Positions 52,439-61,607 of a stretch of DNA of 64,000 nt are shown here, one piece after another (positions within the stretch are counted from its first letter, which is position 1; every line of letters starts with the position of its first letter). The stretch is taken from the NCBI GenBank assembly GCA_016219645.1, contig JACRLR010000020.1, forward strand, positions 1 to 64,000. Reading direction: 5' to 3'. This DNA comes from Nitrospirota bacterium. Lineage in GTDB: Bacteria; Nitrospirota; Nitrospiria; Nitrospirales; Nitrospiraceae. The notes under the pieces are model-generated. The model searched no databases and was not told the DNA's origin. It was given only the letters and a program-made list of their open reading frames with translations. The position numbers and the translations under genes are program-made.

Positions 52439-53881
52439 ATGAATGACAACGGGCCGTATTCGAACTACCGCCTGACTGTTCGCATGGAACTCGCCAACAT
52501 ACCAGGCATGTTTGCCAAGGTTGCTGCGATTCTGGCTGAGGAAGGCGCGAACTTGTGCGCGGTGGATATTGCTTCTGCCACGGCCGACCGCATGGTGCCG
52601 GACGTGACCTTCGATGTCCACAACGAAGCCCATGGAGAGAAGGTGCTCGCTCGGATCGCCGCATTACCGGACGTGAAGGTACTCTCGGCTTCCGATCGGA
52701 TTTTTCTTCTCCATCTCGGTGGAAAGATTCACATCCAATGCAAGTTCCCCATCACAACCAGAAACCTCTTGTCGATGGTCTATACGCCGGGAGTCGGGCG
52801 CGTCTCGCAGGCGATCGCGAAGGACAAGACGAAGGTCCATGTCTTTACCAGCAAAGGCAACTCCGTTGCCGTCGTCACAGACGGGTCGGCAGTGTTGGGG
52901 CTCGGCAATCTCGGCCCTGAAGCTGCGTTACCGGTGATGGAAGGGAAAGCCATGCTGTTCAAAGAGCTGGCGGACATCGATGCATGGCCCATCTGCCTCA
53001 ATACCCAGGATCCCGATGAGATCGTGCGTACCGTTCAGGCCATCGCCCCCGGGTTCGGCGCCATCAATCTGGAAGATATCAGTTCGCCTCGTTGTTTCGA
53101 GATCGAACGCCGGTTGAAAAGTACGCTGGATATTCCCGTCATGCATGACGATCAGCACGGCACAGCCGTGGTCATCCTCGCCGCCTTGACCAATGCGCTC
53201 AAGGTCGTCGGGAAACGGATGGAAGACATCCACGTCGTGGTCAACGGCCTTGGCGCAGCTGGAACCGCCTGCTGCAGAATGCTACTGGCTGCCGGTCTCT
53301 CTCACTTAATCGGGTGCGAGCCGAATGGTATCGTCTTGCGAGGAGACGGCGAGCAGCTGAGAGCCTGCCGGACAGATCTCACCCCCTGTATGACCAAAGA
53401 CCGTCCTCAGGGCACCCTCAGGGATGCGCTGAAGGGAGCCGATGTCTTTATCGGATTATCCGTCGGCCATATCCTCACTGCAGAAGATCTGGATCTGATG
53501 GCGGTAGATCGCATCGTCTTTGCGATGGCCAATCCTGACCCGGAAGTCGCTCCTGAGCTTGCCGCGTCGCACTGCCGGATTTTCGCGACGGGGCGCTCGG
53601 ATTATCCGAATCAAATCAACAACGCGCTCGCGTTTCCCGGCATCTTTCGAGGCGCGCTCGACGTGCAGGCACGCGACATCAATGAAGCCATGAAACTCGC
53701 CGCGGCAAAAGCTCTCGCTGAGACCATTCCCACTGCGGCACTCGGAGCGGACTACATCGTTCCAAGCGTCTTCGATAAGACTGTTGTCCCGCGCGTGGCA
53801 AAAGCCGTGGCAGCAGCTGCGCGCGAGACAGGCCTGGCACGCCGCCGCAGTAAGCCAGGCAACGACATCCCGTCGGCCTGA
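52439..53881 (+). CDS. NAD(P)-dependent malic enzyme with N-terminal ACT domain
   Basis: A 480-residue enzyme that converts malate to pyruvate, CO2 and NAD(P)H. An N-terminal ACT domain (about 10-80: RMELANIPGMFAKVAAILAE) probably senses an amino acid. The catalytic part has LLSMVYTPGVGRVSQAIA, FTSKGNSVAVVTDGSAVLGL, the metal site PVMHDDQHGTAVV and the Rossmann NGLGAAGTACCRMLLAAG. AGGGG lies before the ATG. Confidence 0.9.
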   Translation: MNDNGPYSNYRLTVRMELANIPGMFAKVAAILAEEGANLCAVDIASATADRMVPDVTFDVHNEAHGEKVLARIAALPDVKVLSASDRIFLLHLGGKIHIQCKFPITTRNLLSMVYTPGVGRVSQAIAKDKTKVHVFTSKGNSVAVVTDGSAVLGLGNLGPEAALPVMEGKAMLFKELADIDAWPICLNTQDPDEIVRTVQAIAPGFGAINLEDISSPRCFEIERRLKSTLDIPVMHDDQHGTAVVILAALTNALKVVGKRMEDIHVVVNGLGAAGTACCRMLLAAGLSHLIGCEPNGIVLRGDGEQLRACRTDLTPCMTKDRPQGTLRDALKGADVFIGLSVGHILTAEDLDLMAVDRIVFAMANPDPEVAPELAASHCRIFATGRSDYPNQINNALAFPGIFRGALDVQARDINEAMKLAAAKALAETIPTAALGADYIVPSVFDKTVVPRVAKAVAAAARETGLARRRSKPGNDIPSA

Positions 53882-53918
53882 CCGGCAATTCTCCCATTTT
53901 CTTCCCTATTTTCAGCAC

Positions 53919-53948
53919 TTCAGGCACGGGGCTAGCCTATGCTAGAAT
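53919..53948 (+). promoter_or_regulatory. Weak sigma-70 type promoter candidate
   Basis: TTCAGG and TAGAAT stand 18 bases apart about 150 bases before the DnaJ-like gene. The -35 box is poor. Confidence 0.35.
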
Positions 53949-53959
53949 GCGCCCCAATG

Positions 53960-54085
53960 GGAGAAGGTTGAGCGCAGAGGTAAAAGAGAAGTTGATGTTC
54001 TAATCAAGGGTTAGGAGCGGGGAAGCTGATTATAATTCTGTGTCCATTCTCCGAACTCAACCTTAACCTCAACCTCAACCTTTCG
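53960..54085. repeat. Weak GGTTGAG and CTCAACCT repeat pair
   Basis: A single GAGAAGGTTGAGCG unit (53961-53976) and a CTCAACCTTAACCTCAACCT run (54055-54082) lie before the DnaJ-like gene. Confidence 0.65.
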
Positions 54086-54095
54086 TCTACGAGCT

Positions 54096-54728
54096 ATGCC
54101 TTTTTCACAACGTAAATTTATCAAGTTTCAGAATGGCATGAGACGGCGGATCGAGTCCTTGCGTCCGAAGGCCGAAGATAGTCTTGAGGTTGCCGTCGAC
54201 ACCATGATGCTGGAGCGGGTCGACAGTTTCTTCCGTATTGAAGAAGGGCTGGAGGAAATCCTCAAGTCGCTGGCCCAGATTGAAGATGAAATCGGGGAGA
54301 TCCGGGATCTCGCCGGTGCGATGCGTTTGGAATCCCGTCTGGAGTTTGTGGAAGATCGATGGGATGATTTCGACAGTGAGATTCGAGAGCGTCCCCGTCG
54401 CCGGCGCAGGAAAGTCAGCCTGGCCGATATGTTGAAAGCGGCTGGTGGAGGAGGAGGGGACTTTTCGCAAGGGTCGAGCAACATCAACAACGCCATGGAC
54501 GCCTATGCCGCGATGGGAGTAGAATTCGGCAGTTCGCTCGCCGATGTCACAGCGGCATTTCGTCAAAAGGCGAAGCAATTCCATCCGGATTCGAATAACG
54601 GCGACCGGAGTGCTGAACCGGAGTTGCGCCGCATGTTGGAGGCGTATCAATTCCTCAAGGAATACTTGAGCCTCAGCAATGTGGAGCCACCGCGGCCCCC
54701 GGACGCCGCCTACCGCCCTACAGAATGA
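54096..54728 (+). CDS. DnaJ-like (J-domain) protein with coiled-coil N-terminus
   Basis: A 210-residue protein. The first half is helical and highly charged (coiled-coil-like, ending in RERPRRRRRKVS). The C-terminal 65 residues form a J domain: SLADVTAAFRQKAKQFHPDS, with the HPD motif, then LRRMLEAYQFLKEYLSL. It may recruit DnaK to a target bound by the N-terminal part; the target is unknown. The last residues overlap an alternative longer frame of the next gene. Confidence 0.72.
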   Translation: MPFSQRKFIKFQNGMRRRIESLRPKAEDSLEVAVDTMMLERVDSFFRIEEGLEEILKSLAQIEDEIGEIRDLAGAMRLESRLEFVEDRWDDFDSEIRERPRRRRRKVSLADMLKAAGGGGGDFSQGSSNINNAMDAYAAMGVEFGSSLADVTAAFRQKAKQFHPDSNNGDRSAEPELRRMLEAYQFLKEYLSLSNVEPPRPPDAAYRPTE

Positions 54729-54735
54729 ACCCCAC

Positions 54736-55935
54736 GTGACAGCTCATCCACCGGCCCAATATGTGACCGACCAGCCTGCGCTTGAATCTCTCTGCAAGGT
54801 CTTGAGGCAAAGCCCGCGGTTGGCTCTGGATACCGAGTTCGTCGGTGAAGACACCTTCATCCCGCGACTCGAGCTGATTCAAGTCGCCACTGCCGGCACC
54901 GCTGCCGTGATCGACTTTCCCGCCGTGCAAGCCAGCGGCTCGCTCGACATATTCTGGGAACTCATCTGCGATCCCAAGGTCGCCAAGATCGTGCACGCCG
55001 GGCGGCAAGATCTCGATCTCTTTGCCACCCATGCAGGGCAGATCCCCAAGCCGTTTTTCGATACGCAGATCGCCGCAGCCATGGTCGGATACGGAGCCCA
55101 AATCGCCTATGCCAACCTGGTTCAACGTCTCCACGGCACGAAGCTGGCCAAAGCCCATACCTTTACCAACTGGAGCGCACGCCCCCTTTCGGACGACCAG
55201 ATTTCGTATGCGCTGGAAGACGTCGAATTCCTGCTGTCAATCCATACACATCTGCAGGATCGTCTGAATACGCTCGGCCGTTCGGAGTGGGTCGACGAGG
55301 AATTTGCCCGACTCGAAACGGCGGTGGGGGAAAAGAGCCGGGAGCCGCAGGAACGCTACCAAAGAATTAGAGGCTGGGAAACGCTCAAGCCCAAAGGGGC
55401 TGCGATACTTCGTGAGTTGGCTGCCTGGAGGGAAGCGGAAGCCCGACGCCGGAATGTGCCCCGCGGGCGGGTCATGCGAGACGAGGTGCTTCTCCAACTG
55501 GCTCGCCATCCACCCAAATCGCTCAATGACCTCCGTGGTCTCCGCGGCGTCCATTCCTCTGAGGTCGATCGCCATGGGGGACAACTGCTGGCCTCTATCA
55601 CATCGGCACTGGCACTCCCCCCATCTGCATGGCCGGCGGTCCCGAGCGAGAGAAAACCGGACCCTGAGTCAACCGGCGTCGTCGAGCTGCTGCAGGCTGT
55701 CCTGAAGGCCCGCGCAGCAGAGGAGGGGATCGCCCCCACCATGATTGCTACCAGCGCCGACCTGCAAACACTCTTGGAGGGCAAACAGAACCGAGCCACT
55801 CTCGATGTTCCGATCCTCCGTGGCTGGCGACGACAATTAGTCGGCAATCTAATGCTACAAGTCTTGGAGGGAGCGGTCACGATCAGCGTGGATAAGAATT
55901 CGGGTTCGCTGCGGCTGACCCGGGGAGGGTTATAG
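54736..55935 (+). CDS. rnd: Ribonuclease D with HRDC domain
   Basis: A 399-residue 3'-5' exonuclease for tRNA maturation. The DEDDy residues are visible in LALDTEFVGE, KIVHAGRQDLDLF and YALEDVEFL; RNase D spacing is normal. The C-terminal HRDC domain includes LRELAAWREAEARRRNVP and LVQRLHG-type links. The start is set at GTG 54736, 7 bases after the preceding stop; the longer form from 54679 would overlap the J-domain gene. A GT/CA palindrome follows the stop. Confidence 0.86.
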   Translation: MTAHPPAQYVTDQPALESLCKVLRQSPRLALDTEFVGEDTFIPRLELIQVATAGTAAVIDFPAVQASGSLDIFWELICDPKVAKIVHAGRQDLDLFATHAGQIPKPFFDTQIAAAMVGYGAQIAYANLVQRLHGTKLAKAHTFTNWSARPLSDDQISYALEDVEFLLSIHTHLQDRLNTLGRSEWVDEEFARLETAVGEKSREPQERYQRIRGWETLKPKGAAILRELAAWREAEARRRNVPRGRVMRDEVLLQLARHPPKSLNDLRGLRGVHSSEVDRHGGQLLASITSALALPPSAWPAVPSERKPDPESTGVVELLQAVLKARAAEEGIAPTMIATSADLQTLLEGKQNRATLDVPILRGWRRQLVGNLMLQVLEGAVTISVDKNSGSLRLTRGGL

Positions 55936-55937
55936 GA

Positions 55938-56017
55938 ACGTTTGTTTGGTTTGTCTTGTTTGTTTGGTTGCTTTAGTTGATCTCGTTAAACCAAATAACT
56001 AAACAAACCAAACAAAC
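55938..56017. repeat. GT/CA palindrome after RNase D
   Basis: The GT arm is about 55938-55982 and the CA arm about 55984-56017. It directly follows the stop of the RNase D gene, as a terminator would. Confidence 0.8.
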
Positions 56018-56235
56018 CAGTTCTGACTTCCCTTTCCCACAACAATCTTCCAGTACTGTTCAAAAACGCCCCTGCCTCGCCCCCAACCTTCACTGCTTCC
56101 GACTGCCTGATCGGAAGAGCCAAATTTCGCCCCGCAAAGCCATGGTTTTTCAGTCATGTCGCCTTGTCGGTTTCTGTGGACTCCATTCCTAGATCGATGG
56201 TGGCCGGGTACGGATCTGGCACCAAACGAGCGAGA

Positions 56236-56333
56236 TGCGGTTCATTTGGTTCATTTAGTTTCTTTGGTTTCTTTTGTGCTTCGGACCGAACCAACCAAAC
56301 AAACCAGCTGGACCAAACAAACAAAACAAACCA
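56236..56333. repeat. GT/CA palindrome before the GGDEF-like gene
   Basis: The GT arm is about 56236-56272, the loop holds GTGCTTCG and the CA arm is about 56285-56333. A frame through the CA arm encodes Asn/Pro/Lys repeats upstream of the true start. Confidence 0.8.
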
Positions 56334-57587
56334 ATGCTAAGTCTGCTCTCGAAACCTCTCCTTGCCCTGTTCTTCCCCGGAGGACTGATTTTTCTCATCG
56401 CGATCGGATTTCTTCGCCCCCAGGGGCTCCCCATGTGGCTGCAGCCGCCGATCGGCGCTCTACCGTATATCGTTCTCACATTCGGGCTCATCTTTGGCTG
56501 GTACTTTTCCAGCAGCCGCATGATCCTGTCCCTCCTTGTGCTGACACTGGCCGATCAGGCTACGACACTGCAGACCCTTGTCGGCGTGACGGCTTTTCTC
56601 GTTCCTCTTAATCTCTTGGCCTTTTCGATCATCAAGGAGGATTCCCTCTCGACGCTTCGTGGCATAACTAGAATTGTACTCGTCCTGATCCAGCCATTGC
56701 TGCTCTGGCTCTGCCTTCCAGACCAGCTAGACCTGGCCTCCGCTTTCACACGCGAGTACATCCCCGCTCAGTACACAGATTGGACGCCGATTCCACAGGC
56801 GGCGCTCTGTGCCTTTGCCATTGCGCTGCTCCTGCATTTTGTACGATTCATCCTTCACCGTGATCCATTGGAGGGAGGGGCTATCTGGGCATTGTGTGCC
56901 GTGTTCACGGCCTATCACGCCAGCCGGTATGGATGGCAATCGGCAAATTTTTTCATGACGGCCGGCTTGATTCTCTTTGTCACCCTGCTTCAATCTTTGT
57001 ATCAACGGACCTACCGGGATGAACTCACCGGTATCCCGGGCCGCCTGGCCTACGACGAAGCGATCGGGCAACTCGGAAAACGTTTTTCCGTCGCAGTCGT
57101 CAGCATCGACCAACTGACTCAGTATGCCAACACCCACGGAAAATCTGTCAGCGAGCAGATATTGAAACTGGTTGCACCCAGAGTTCAGGCCGCTTGCACT
57201 GATGGCCAGATCTTCCGTGCGACTGGAGAAGAACTGACCCTGCTGTTTCCGGGAAAATCGACCACAGAAACTTTGCATATCCTGGAGACGATCCGGAAAA
57301 CAGCGGAAGCGATCAGTCTGTTCCTCCGGGGATCAGATCGGGTATGGGAAGCGCATCGAGGGACCACAAAAGCCGGGGGACGCGATCGAGAGCTTCCGAT
57401 CACTCTCAGTATCGGCGTGGCGGAAAAACTGACCGACAGTGCGACGCTGAGCCTGGTGATTAAATCGGCCTACCTTGCGCTCTATGAGGCCAAGGGGACA
57501 GGAGGGAATGTCGTGAAACGTGGATCAACCGCGAGTATCCCGGCACGGCGTTCGCGAAAGCTTGAGGCTAAGGTTGAGGTTGAGTAG
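56334..57587 (+). CDS. Membrane protein with degenerate GGDEF domain
   Basis: A 417-residue protein. The first 230 residues hold about seven transmembrane helices. A GGDEF-like domain follows: YRDELTGIPGRLAYDEAI and FSVAVVSIDQL are normal, but the signature is RATGEELTLLFPG in place of GGEEF, so cyclase activity is doubtful and it may bind or sense nucleotides instead. ATG 56334 is preferred over 56274, whose extension is repeat-coded. The last residues (KLEAKVEVE) come from GGTTRA-type repeat DNA. Confidence 0.78.
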   Translation: MLSLLSKPLLALFFPGGLIFLIAIGFLRPQGLPMWLQPPIGALPYIVLTFGLIFGWYFSSSRMILSLLVLTLADQATTLQTLVGVTAFLVPLNLLAFSIIKEDSLSTLRGITRIVLVLIQPLLLWLCLPDQLDLASAFTREYIPAQYTDWTPIPQAALCAFAIALLLHFVRFILHRDPLEGGAIWALCAVFTAYHASRYGWQSANFFMTAGLILFVTLLQSLYQRTYRDELTGIPGRLAYDEAIGQLGKRFSVAVVSIDQLTQYANTHGKSVSEQILKLVAPRVQAACTDGQIFRATGEELTLLFPGKSTTETLHILETIRKTAEAISLFLRGSDRVWEAHRGTTKAGGRDRELPITLSIGVAEKLTDSATLSLVIKSAYLALYEAKGTGGNVVKRGSTASIPARRSRKLEAKVEVE

Positions 57588-57665
57588 GAAAGCGGAGGGT
57601 AACCCTCTCCCTCAAACCTCTAACCGTTTGCCTCCCCCCTCAACCTTAACCTCAACCTCAACCTT
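57558..57665. repeat. GGTTRA and CTCAACCT pair
   Basis: GCTTGAGGCTAAGGTTGAGG (57560-57585, inside the coding end) and CTCAACCTTAACCTCAACCT (57638-57665) are complementary. They lie between convergent genes and may act as a shared terminator. Confidence 0.78.
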
Positions 57666-57673
57666 CCGTCGTC

Positions 57674-58024
57674 CTACAGCAGTGTCTTCACAGACTCCGC
57701 CGGTCTGGCCAAGATCGCCTTCTCACCCTTTTCGACAATCGGACGTTGAATGAGGTCTGGATGGGCCACCAACACATCGAGCCACTCATCGTCCGACAGT
57801 GTCTTTTTCGCCAAGCCGAGATCCCTGTAGATGTCCTCTTTCGTTCTTAAAATGTCCTTCGGTGAAAGGCCGGCTTTCTTCAAAAGGTTTTTCAGTTGTG
57901 CCTTCGTAAACGGCCTCTCGTAGTAATTGATGGCCTTGAAGGGCTTGCCGCTGTCTTTTAGCAACTGCACCGCCTGACGGCATGTGCTGCAGGTTGGTTT
58001 CTGGTAAATCGTGACCTCACCCAT
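57674..58024 (-). CDS. ArsC/Spx-family protein (arsenate reductase-like)
   Basis: A 116-residue protein with YQKPTCSTCRQAVQLL (C12, C15), the redox site of the ArsC/Spx/YffB family, then the conserved INYYERPFTKAQLKNLL and IQRPIVEKGEKAILARP, where the Arg binds the oxyanion. It may reduce arsenate with a thiol partner, but Spx-like or YffB-like roles are also possible. The gene is on the minus strand, opposite to its neighbours. Confidence 0.83.
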   Translation of the reverse strand: MGEVTIYQKPTCSTCRQAVQLLKDSGKPFKAINYYERPFTKAQLKNLLKKAGLSPKDILRTKEDIYRDLGLAKKTLSDDEWLDVLVAHPDLIQRPIVEKGEKAILARPAESVKTLL

Positions 58025-58101
58025 ACCTCTACTCCTTCCTCAGCGTCTTGCCTGCCTTGACGCCATTTTTATCTATGTGATAGAGAAAACCGGAGACACA
58101 C

Positions 58102-58482
58102 ATGATGCCGACTCCAATCTTCGGAACCAGCTCGACTGGACAGTTTTCCTGCGCCACAGATACCCAACACAGCCTACGAGACCTCCGAACGAAGCGCAAG
58201 GGGCAACCGGTGTTCGTCCTCGGCCATGTCCTGGCCAGGAAAGGGCAGGAAGGAACCTTTGAGGTCTTTAACGATCGTTTGGCCCTCATCAAATTTTCTG
58301 ACGGCGGAATAATCGGATATGACCCGCTGGAGCTGCTCTTGCCCACTGACATCGATGACAAGGGCATCGCCTACTTCGAAATTCGTCCCTGCCAACAGTG
58401 CGAACATCTCTTCCCCTTGACCTCAGCAGATTGTGAGGCAGCAGAAGAACCAACCTCCTGCCTGGAATGCCGGCAAGCGTAA
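58102..58482 (+). CDS. Uncharacterised protein with a C-terminal zinc-ribbon-like motif
   Basis: A 126-residue protein not recognised. The middle (GHVLARKGQEGTFEVFNDRL, then SDGGIIGYDPLELLLP) looks like a small beta-barrel; the C-terminus has CQQCEHLF and later CLECRQA, two CxxC pairs that could bind zinc. It stands alone between two opposing genes and ends at a strong hairpin. No function can be assigned. Confidence 0.6.
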   Translation: MMPTPIFGTSSTGQFSCATDTQHSLRDLRTKRKGQPVFVLGHVLARKGQEGTFEVFNDRLALIKFSDGGIIGYDPLELLLPTDIDDKGIAYFEIRPCQQCEHLFPLTSADCEAAEEPTSCLECRQA

Positions 58483-58508
58483 CAAGCGCGTATCGCGCTT
58501 GTTACGCT
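58476..58508 (+). terminator. 15-bp perfect stem after the zinc-ribbon gene
   Basis: AGCGTAACAAGCGCG (58476-58490) pairs fully with CGCGCTTGTTACGCT (58494-58508) around a 3-base loop. It overlaps the end of the gene and leads into a GT/CA palindrome. Confidence 0.7.
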
Positions 58509-58625
58509 CGTTTATTTGGTTTGTCTCGTTTGTTTGGTTGGTTTGGTTCGAAGAATGAGAGAAGCCATTCGCACCAAACAAACGAAATAAACCAAAGAAA
58601 CCAAACAAACCAAATCAACCAAACT
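58508..58625. repeat. GT/CA palindrome
   Basis: The GT arm is 58508-58550 and the CA arm 58577-58625. It lies between the converging ends of two genes. Confidence 0.8.
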
Positions 58626-59013
58626 AGTCTACCAGCGGCACGATCTCGATCGCTTTTTTGATCAAACAGTCACCGGCGAATGACTGCAAAGACATCGGCA
58701 GCATGCCGGCGTCGATCACGTGCACTGTGACGACCTGGAAGCCTTCAGCCGCTTTAAATCCGTGAAGCTTCATTGCGTGACAGATCTCGAGTTTTTTCCA
58801 GATTAGATTATTCAGTATCGTCTCCGACGCAAGCAGCTTCATATCCGACACTGCGTCATGTATGGAGACCTTTGCCGCTACCCGCGCCTTATCTTTTGGC
58901 GCCTCGCTCACGACCGCAAAGGCAAGAATTTCGCCGTCGGCCTGAACCGTGGATGCTGTCCCCAGCATCAGGAAACCGAACAGCAGCAGGAGGGGAGACG
59001 AGCGCGAAGTCAT
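58624..59013 (-). CDS. Uncharacterised secreted protein
   Basis: A 129-residue protein with a signal peptide (SSPLLLLFGFLMLGTASTVQ, then ADG). I set the start at ATG 59013; the longer frame to 59190 is repeat-coded (Asn/Gln/Met runs). The mature part has AAKVSIHDAVSDMKLLASET and FQVVTVHVIDAGMLPMSLQS, plus two Cys residues that may form a disulphide. No family was recognised. It is probably periplasmic. Confidence 0.6.
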   Translation of the reverse strand: MTSRSSPLLLLFGFLMLGTASTVQADGEILAFAVVSEAPKDKARVAAKVSIHDAVSDMKLLASETILNNLIWKKLEICHAMKLHGFKAAEGFQVVTVHVIDAGMLPMSLQSFAGDCLIKKAIEIVPLVD

Positions 59014-59019
59014 CTTTGT

Positions 59020-59305
59020 CTCGTTTATTTGGTTTGTTTGGTTCATTTCGTGCTTCGAATCGGACCAACTAAACAAACCACATGAACCAAACAAACATTT
59101 TTTGCCGTCTGCGGCTCTCAAGTCAGTATGCCAACCGATAGGGACCATTTCAAGATCCTCCGGCTTGTTCATTTGGTTCATTTGGTTCATTTAGTTTGTT
59201 TGGTTTGTTTCGTTTATTTGGTTAGCTGGTTCGTTTGGTTTCTTTCGTGCTTCGAACCAAACCAACTAAACAAACCACATGAACCAAATAAACCAGCTAG
59301 ACGTG
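59020..59305. repeat. Two GT/CA palindromes with GTGCTTCG loops
   Basis: The first pair lies at about 59020-59095 and the second at 59163-59305. Both have a loop containing GTGCTTCGAA. The second has repeated TTCATTTGG units. They separate a minus-strand gene from the divergent citrate synthase gene. Confidence 0.82.
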
Positions 59306-59352
59306 CAGCCCACGCTACATATATCCTGATAGACAGATGAAGGATACGGACC

Positions 59353-60486
59353 ATGCCACATGATTTCATGCCGGGGCTCGCCGGCGTCCCTGCAGCCAAA
59401 TCGTCGATCAGCGATGTGGACGGACAGCGAGGCGTATTGGAATATCGCGGCATCCGCGTCGAAGAACTTTGCCTGCGATCATCCTATCTTGAAACCGCCT
59501 ATCTGTTGTTATTTGGACACCTTCCGACTCAACCGCAGTTTGCCAAATGGCACGAGGACGTCGTCCACCACCGTCGCATCAAGTTCAAGATTGTCGATTT
59601 GTTGAAATGCCTTCCGGAGCAGGGACATCCCATGGACGCCTTGCAAGCCGCCGTCGCCGCCTTGGGCATGTTTTACCCAGGCCGTCATGTCAAAGACGCC
59701 GACAACAACTACTGGTCAGCCGTCCGTCTCGTAGCCAAACTGCCGACCATCGTCGCGGCCTGGGCGCGGCTGCGGCACGGGGATGAGTATATTCCCCCGC
59801 GCGACGATCTTGGGTTTTCGGAAAACTTTCTCTACATGCTGACGGAAACAGAGCCGCTTGCCCTCTGGGGTAATATTTTTGACGACAGCTTGATTCTCCA
59901 TGCCGAGCACACGATGAATGCCTCAACCTTCACCGGCATGATCACTGCCTCGACGTTGGCGGATCCCTACACGGTCGTCGCTTCCTCGATCGGCGCCTTG
60001 AAGGGGCCGCTGCATGGTGGAGCCAACGAAGAAGTCGTGCAGATGTTGAAGGAGATCGGAGAGCCGAAGCGCGTCCGCTCCTATCTCGAAGCACAGGTCC
60101 GCGCAAAAAAGAAGCTGATGGGCTTCGGCCACCGGGTCTACAAAGTCAAGGATCCTCGTGCGACGATTCTACAGGGCCTCTGCGAGCAGCTCTTCACGGA
60201 ATGTGGCAGTTCGCCATTGTATGAGGTCGCCTTAGAGGTGGAGTTGGTTGCAGCAGAGTTACTGAAGGGGAAGGAGATCTATCCCAACGTCGATTTCTAC
60301 TCCGGGATTGTCTACCAGAAGATGGGCATCGAGACCGATCTGTTCACACCGCTATTCGCGATGGCTCGAGTGTCCGGATGGCTGGCTCACTGGCTGGAGC
60401 AGCTTCACGAAAACAAACTGTTCCGGCCGGACCAAATCTATTCCGGTGAACATGGCAGGCGGTATGTACCCATCGAGCAACGGTAA
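59353..60486 (+). CDS. gltA: Citrate synthase
   Basis: A 377-residue citrate synthase that joins oxaloacetate and acetyl-CoA. The catalytic residues are H221 in KGPLHGGANEEV, H260 in MGFGHRVYKVKDPRA and D314 in YPNVDFYSGIVYQKMG; the HAEHTMNAS motif is also present. Length fits the short bacterial form. It lies alone rather than in a TCA operon. GGTTRA-type repeats begin about 20 bases after the stop. Confidence 0.9.
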   Translation: MPHDFMPGLAGVPAAKSSISDVDGQRGVLEYRGIRVEELCLRSSYLETAYLLLFGHLPTQPQFAKWHEDVVHHRRIKFKIVDLLKCLPEQGHPMDALQAAVAALGMFYPGRHVKDADNNYWSAVRLVAKLPTIVAAWARLRHGDEYIPPRDDLGFSENFLYMLTETEPLALWGNIFDDSLILHAEHTMNASTFTGMITASTLADPYTVVASSIGALKGPLHGGANEEVVQMLKEIGEPKRVRSYLEAQVRAKKKLMGFGHRVYKVKDPRATILQGLCEQLFTECGSSPLYEVALEVELVAAELLKGKEIYPNVDFYSGIVYQKMGIETDLFTPLFAMARVSGWLAHWLEQLHENKLFRPDQIYSGEHGRRYVPIEQR

Positions 60487-60504
60487 GCAGGCTGCTGAAG
60501 GGGT

Positions 60505-60700
60505 CGAGGAAGGTTAAGGTTGAGGTTAAGGTTGAGCGAAGACCGGAATTGCCTCATTTCAGCCTCATCCTCTCTTCTCGCCTTCCCACTCAACCTCAGC
60601 CTCAACCTCAACCTTTCTTCCAGCCTCCAACCTCATACCTCCAACAATCCTCTCCTCCTCAACCTTAACCTCAACCTCAACCTTTCTTCTGCCCCCTTGA
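60505..60700. repeat. GGTTRA and CTCAACCT repeat pairs
   Basis: GGTTAAGGTTGAGGTTAAGG (60512-60535) is followed by two CTCAACC-type runs (60590-60620 and 60655-60690). Confidence 0.8.
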
Positions 60701-60804
60701 CTCTGCCGCAGGCCGAATTATCTCTTCAATCAGACAGAGTACTCGGCGCGCGTCAGGAAGAGACAATCTAGCACATCATATTAATAATCAGAGGGAGGTC
60801 TACT

Positions 60805-61254
60805 ATGACACTCGTACGGTGGGATCCGTTTCGGGAGCTTGAAGACGTGTCGGACCGCTTGAATCAGATGTTTCATCGCTCCACGCCGGCTCGGACGAAC
60901 GGCAAGGAGACAATGGTCGTGGCTGATTGGGTACCCTCGGTAGATGTCAGCGAGACAGAGGGGGAGTATCAGATCAAGGCGGAGATCCCTGATGTGAAGA
61001 AAGAGGATGTGAAGGTGACACTCGAAGACGGCGTCCTCACGATCCAGGGTGAGCGGAAGCAGGAGAAGGAAGTGAAGGGCAAACGGTACCATCGGGTGGA
61101 GCGTTCGTATGGCCGCTTCGTCCGGAGCTTTACACTGCCCGATGTCATCGATGAGGAAAAAGTAAAGGCGGAATTCAAAGACGGGATTCTCAACCTTGCA
61201 CTTCCCAAATCCGAGAAGGCAAAGCCGAAAGCGATCGAAGTCACAGTCGGCTAA
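60805..61254 (+). CDS. Small heat-shock protein, Hsp20 family
   Basis: A 149-residue alpha-crystallin-type chaperone that holds unfolding proteins. The start TLVRWDPFRELEDVSDRLNQ, the core VDVSETEGEYQIKAEIPDVK and the C-terminal DGILNLALPKSEKAKPKAIE with the L-x-L-P end are standard. AGAGGGAGG lies before the ATG, a strong ribosome-binding site. A terminator follows. Confidence 0.9.
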   Translation: MTLVRWDPFRELEDVSDRLNQMFHRSTPARTNGKETMVVADWVPSVDVSETEGEYQIKAEIPDVKKEDVKVTLEDGVLTIQGERKQEKEVKGKRYHRVERSYGRFVRSFTLPDVIDEEKVKAEFKDGILNLALPKSEKAKPKAIEVTVG

Positions 61255-61281
61255 TCAACACATACCGAATCCAGTCTGAAC

Positions 61282-61305
61282 AGAGGCCCGCTCCGGCGGG
61301 CCTCT
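61282..61305 (+). terminator. Terminator hairpin after Hsp20
   Basis: AGAGGCCCGC pairs with GCGGGCCTCT around TCCG, followed by TCCCCTCAAATTT. It is the only classical GC-rich terminator of this form seen in the window. Confidence 0.75.
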
Positions 61306-61317
61306 TCCCCTCAAATT

Positions 61318-61545
61318 TGGTGAGTAGTAAGTGGTGAGTAGGTAGTGGGGTGACCGCGAGACTGGCCCCTCAACCTGTCTTCTCGCCTCCAACCTCTAAC
61401 ATTCATCTTCCCTGCTCAACCTCACCTCTTACCGGAAGGTTGAAGGTTAAGGTTGAGGTTAAGTGAAGAAAATACCAAACCTTGCGTCCGGAACCTAAGG
61501 CCTTCGCCTGCTCAACCTTAACCTCAACCTCAACCTATCTTTTCT
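61318..61545. repeat. Repeat block of both strand types
   Basis: Purine-rich GYNAGTG (61318-61355), CTCCAAC and CTCAACC-type, GGTTRA (61437-61470) and CTCAACCTTAACCTCAACC (61512-61542) units alternate in the gap between Hsp20 and fumarase. Confidence 0.8.
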
Positions 61546-61607
61546 GACCGGCCTGAGTTTATCATGACGCCCGCGGCGAGTAAGAACCCTTACCATGGAG
61601 TGCGCGC

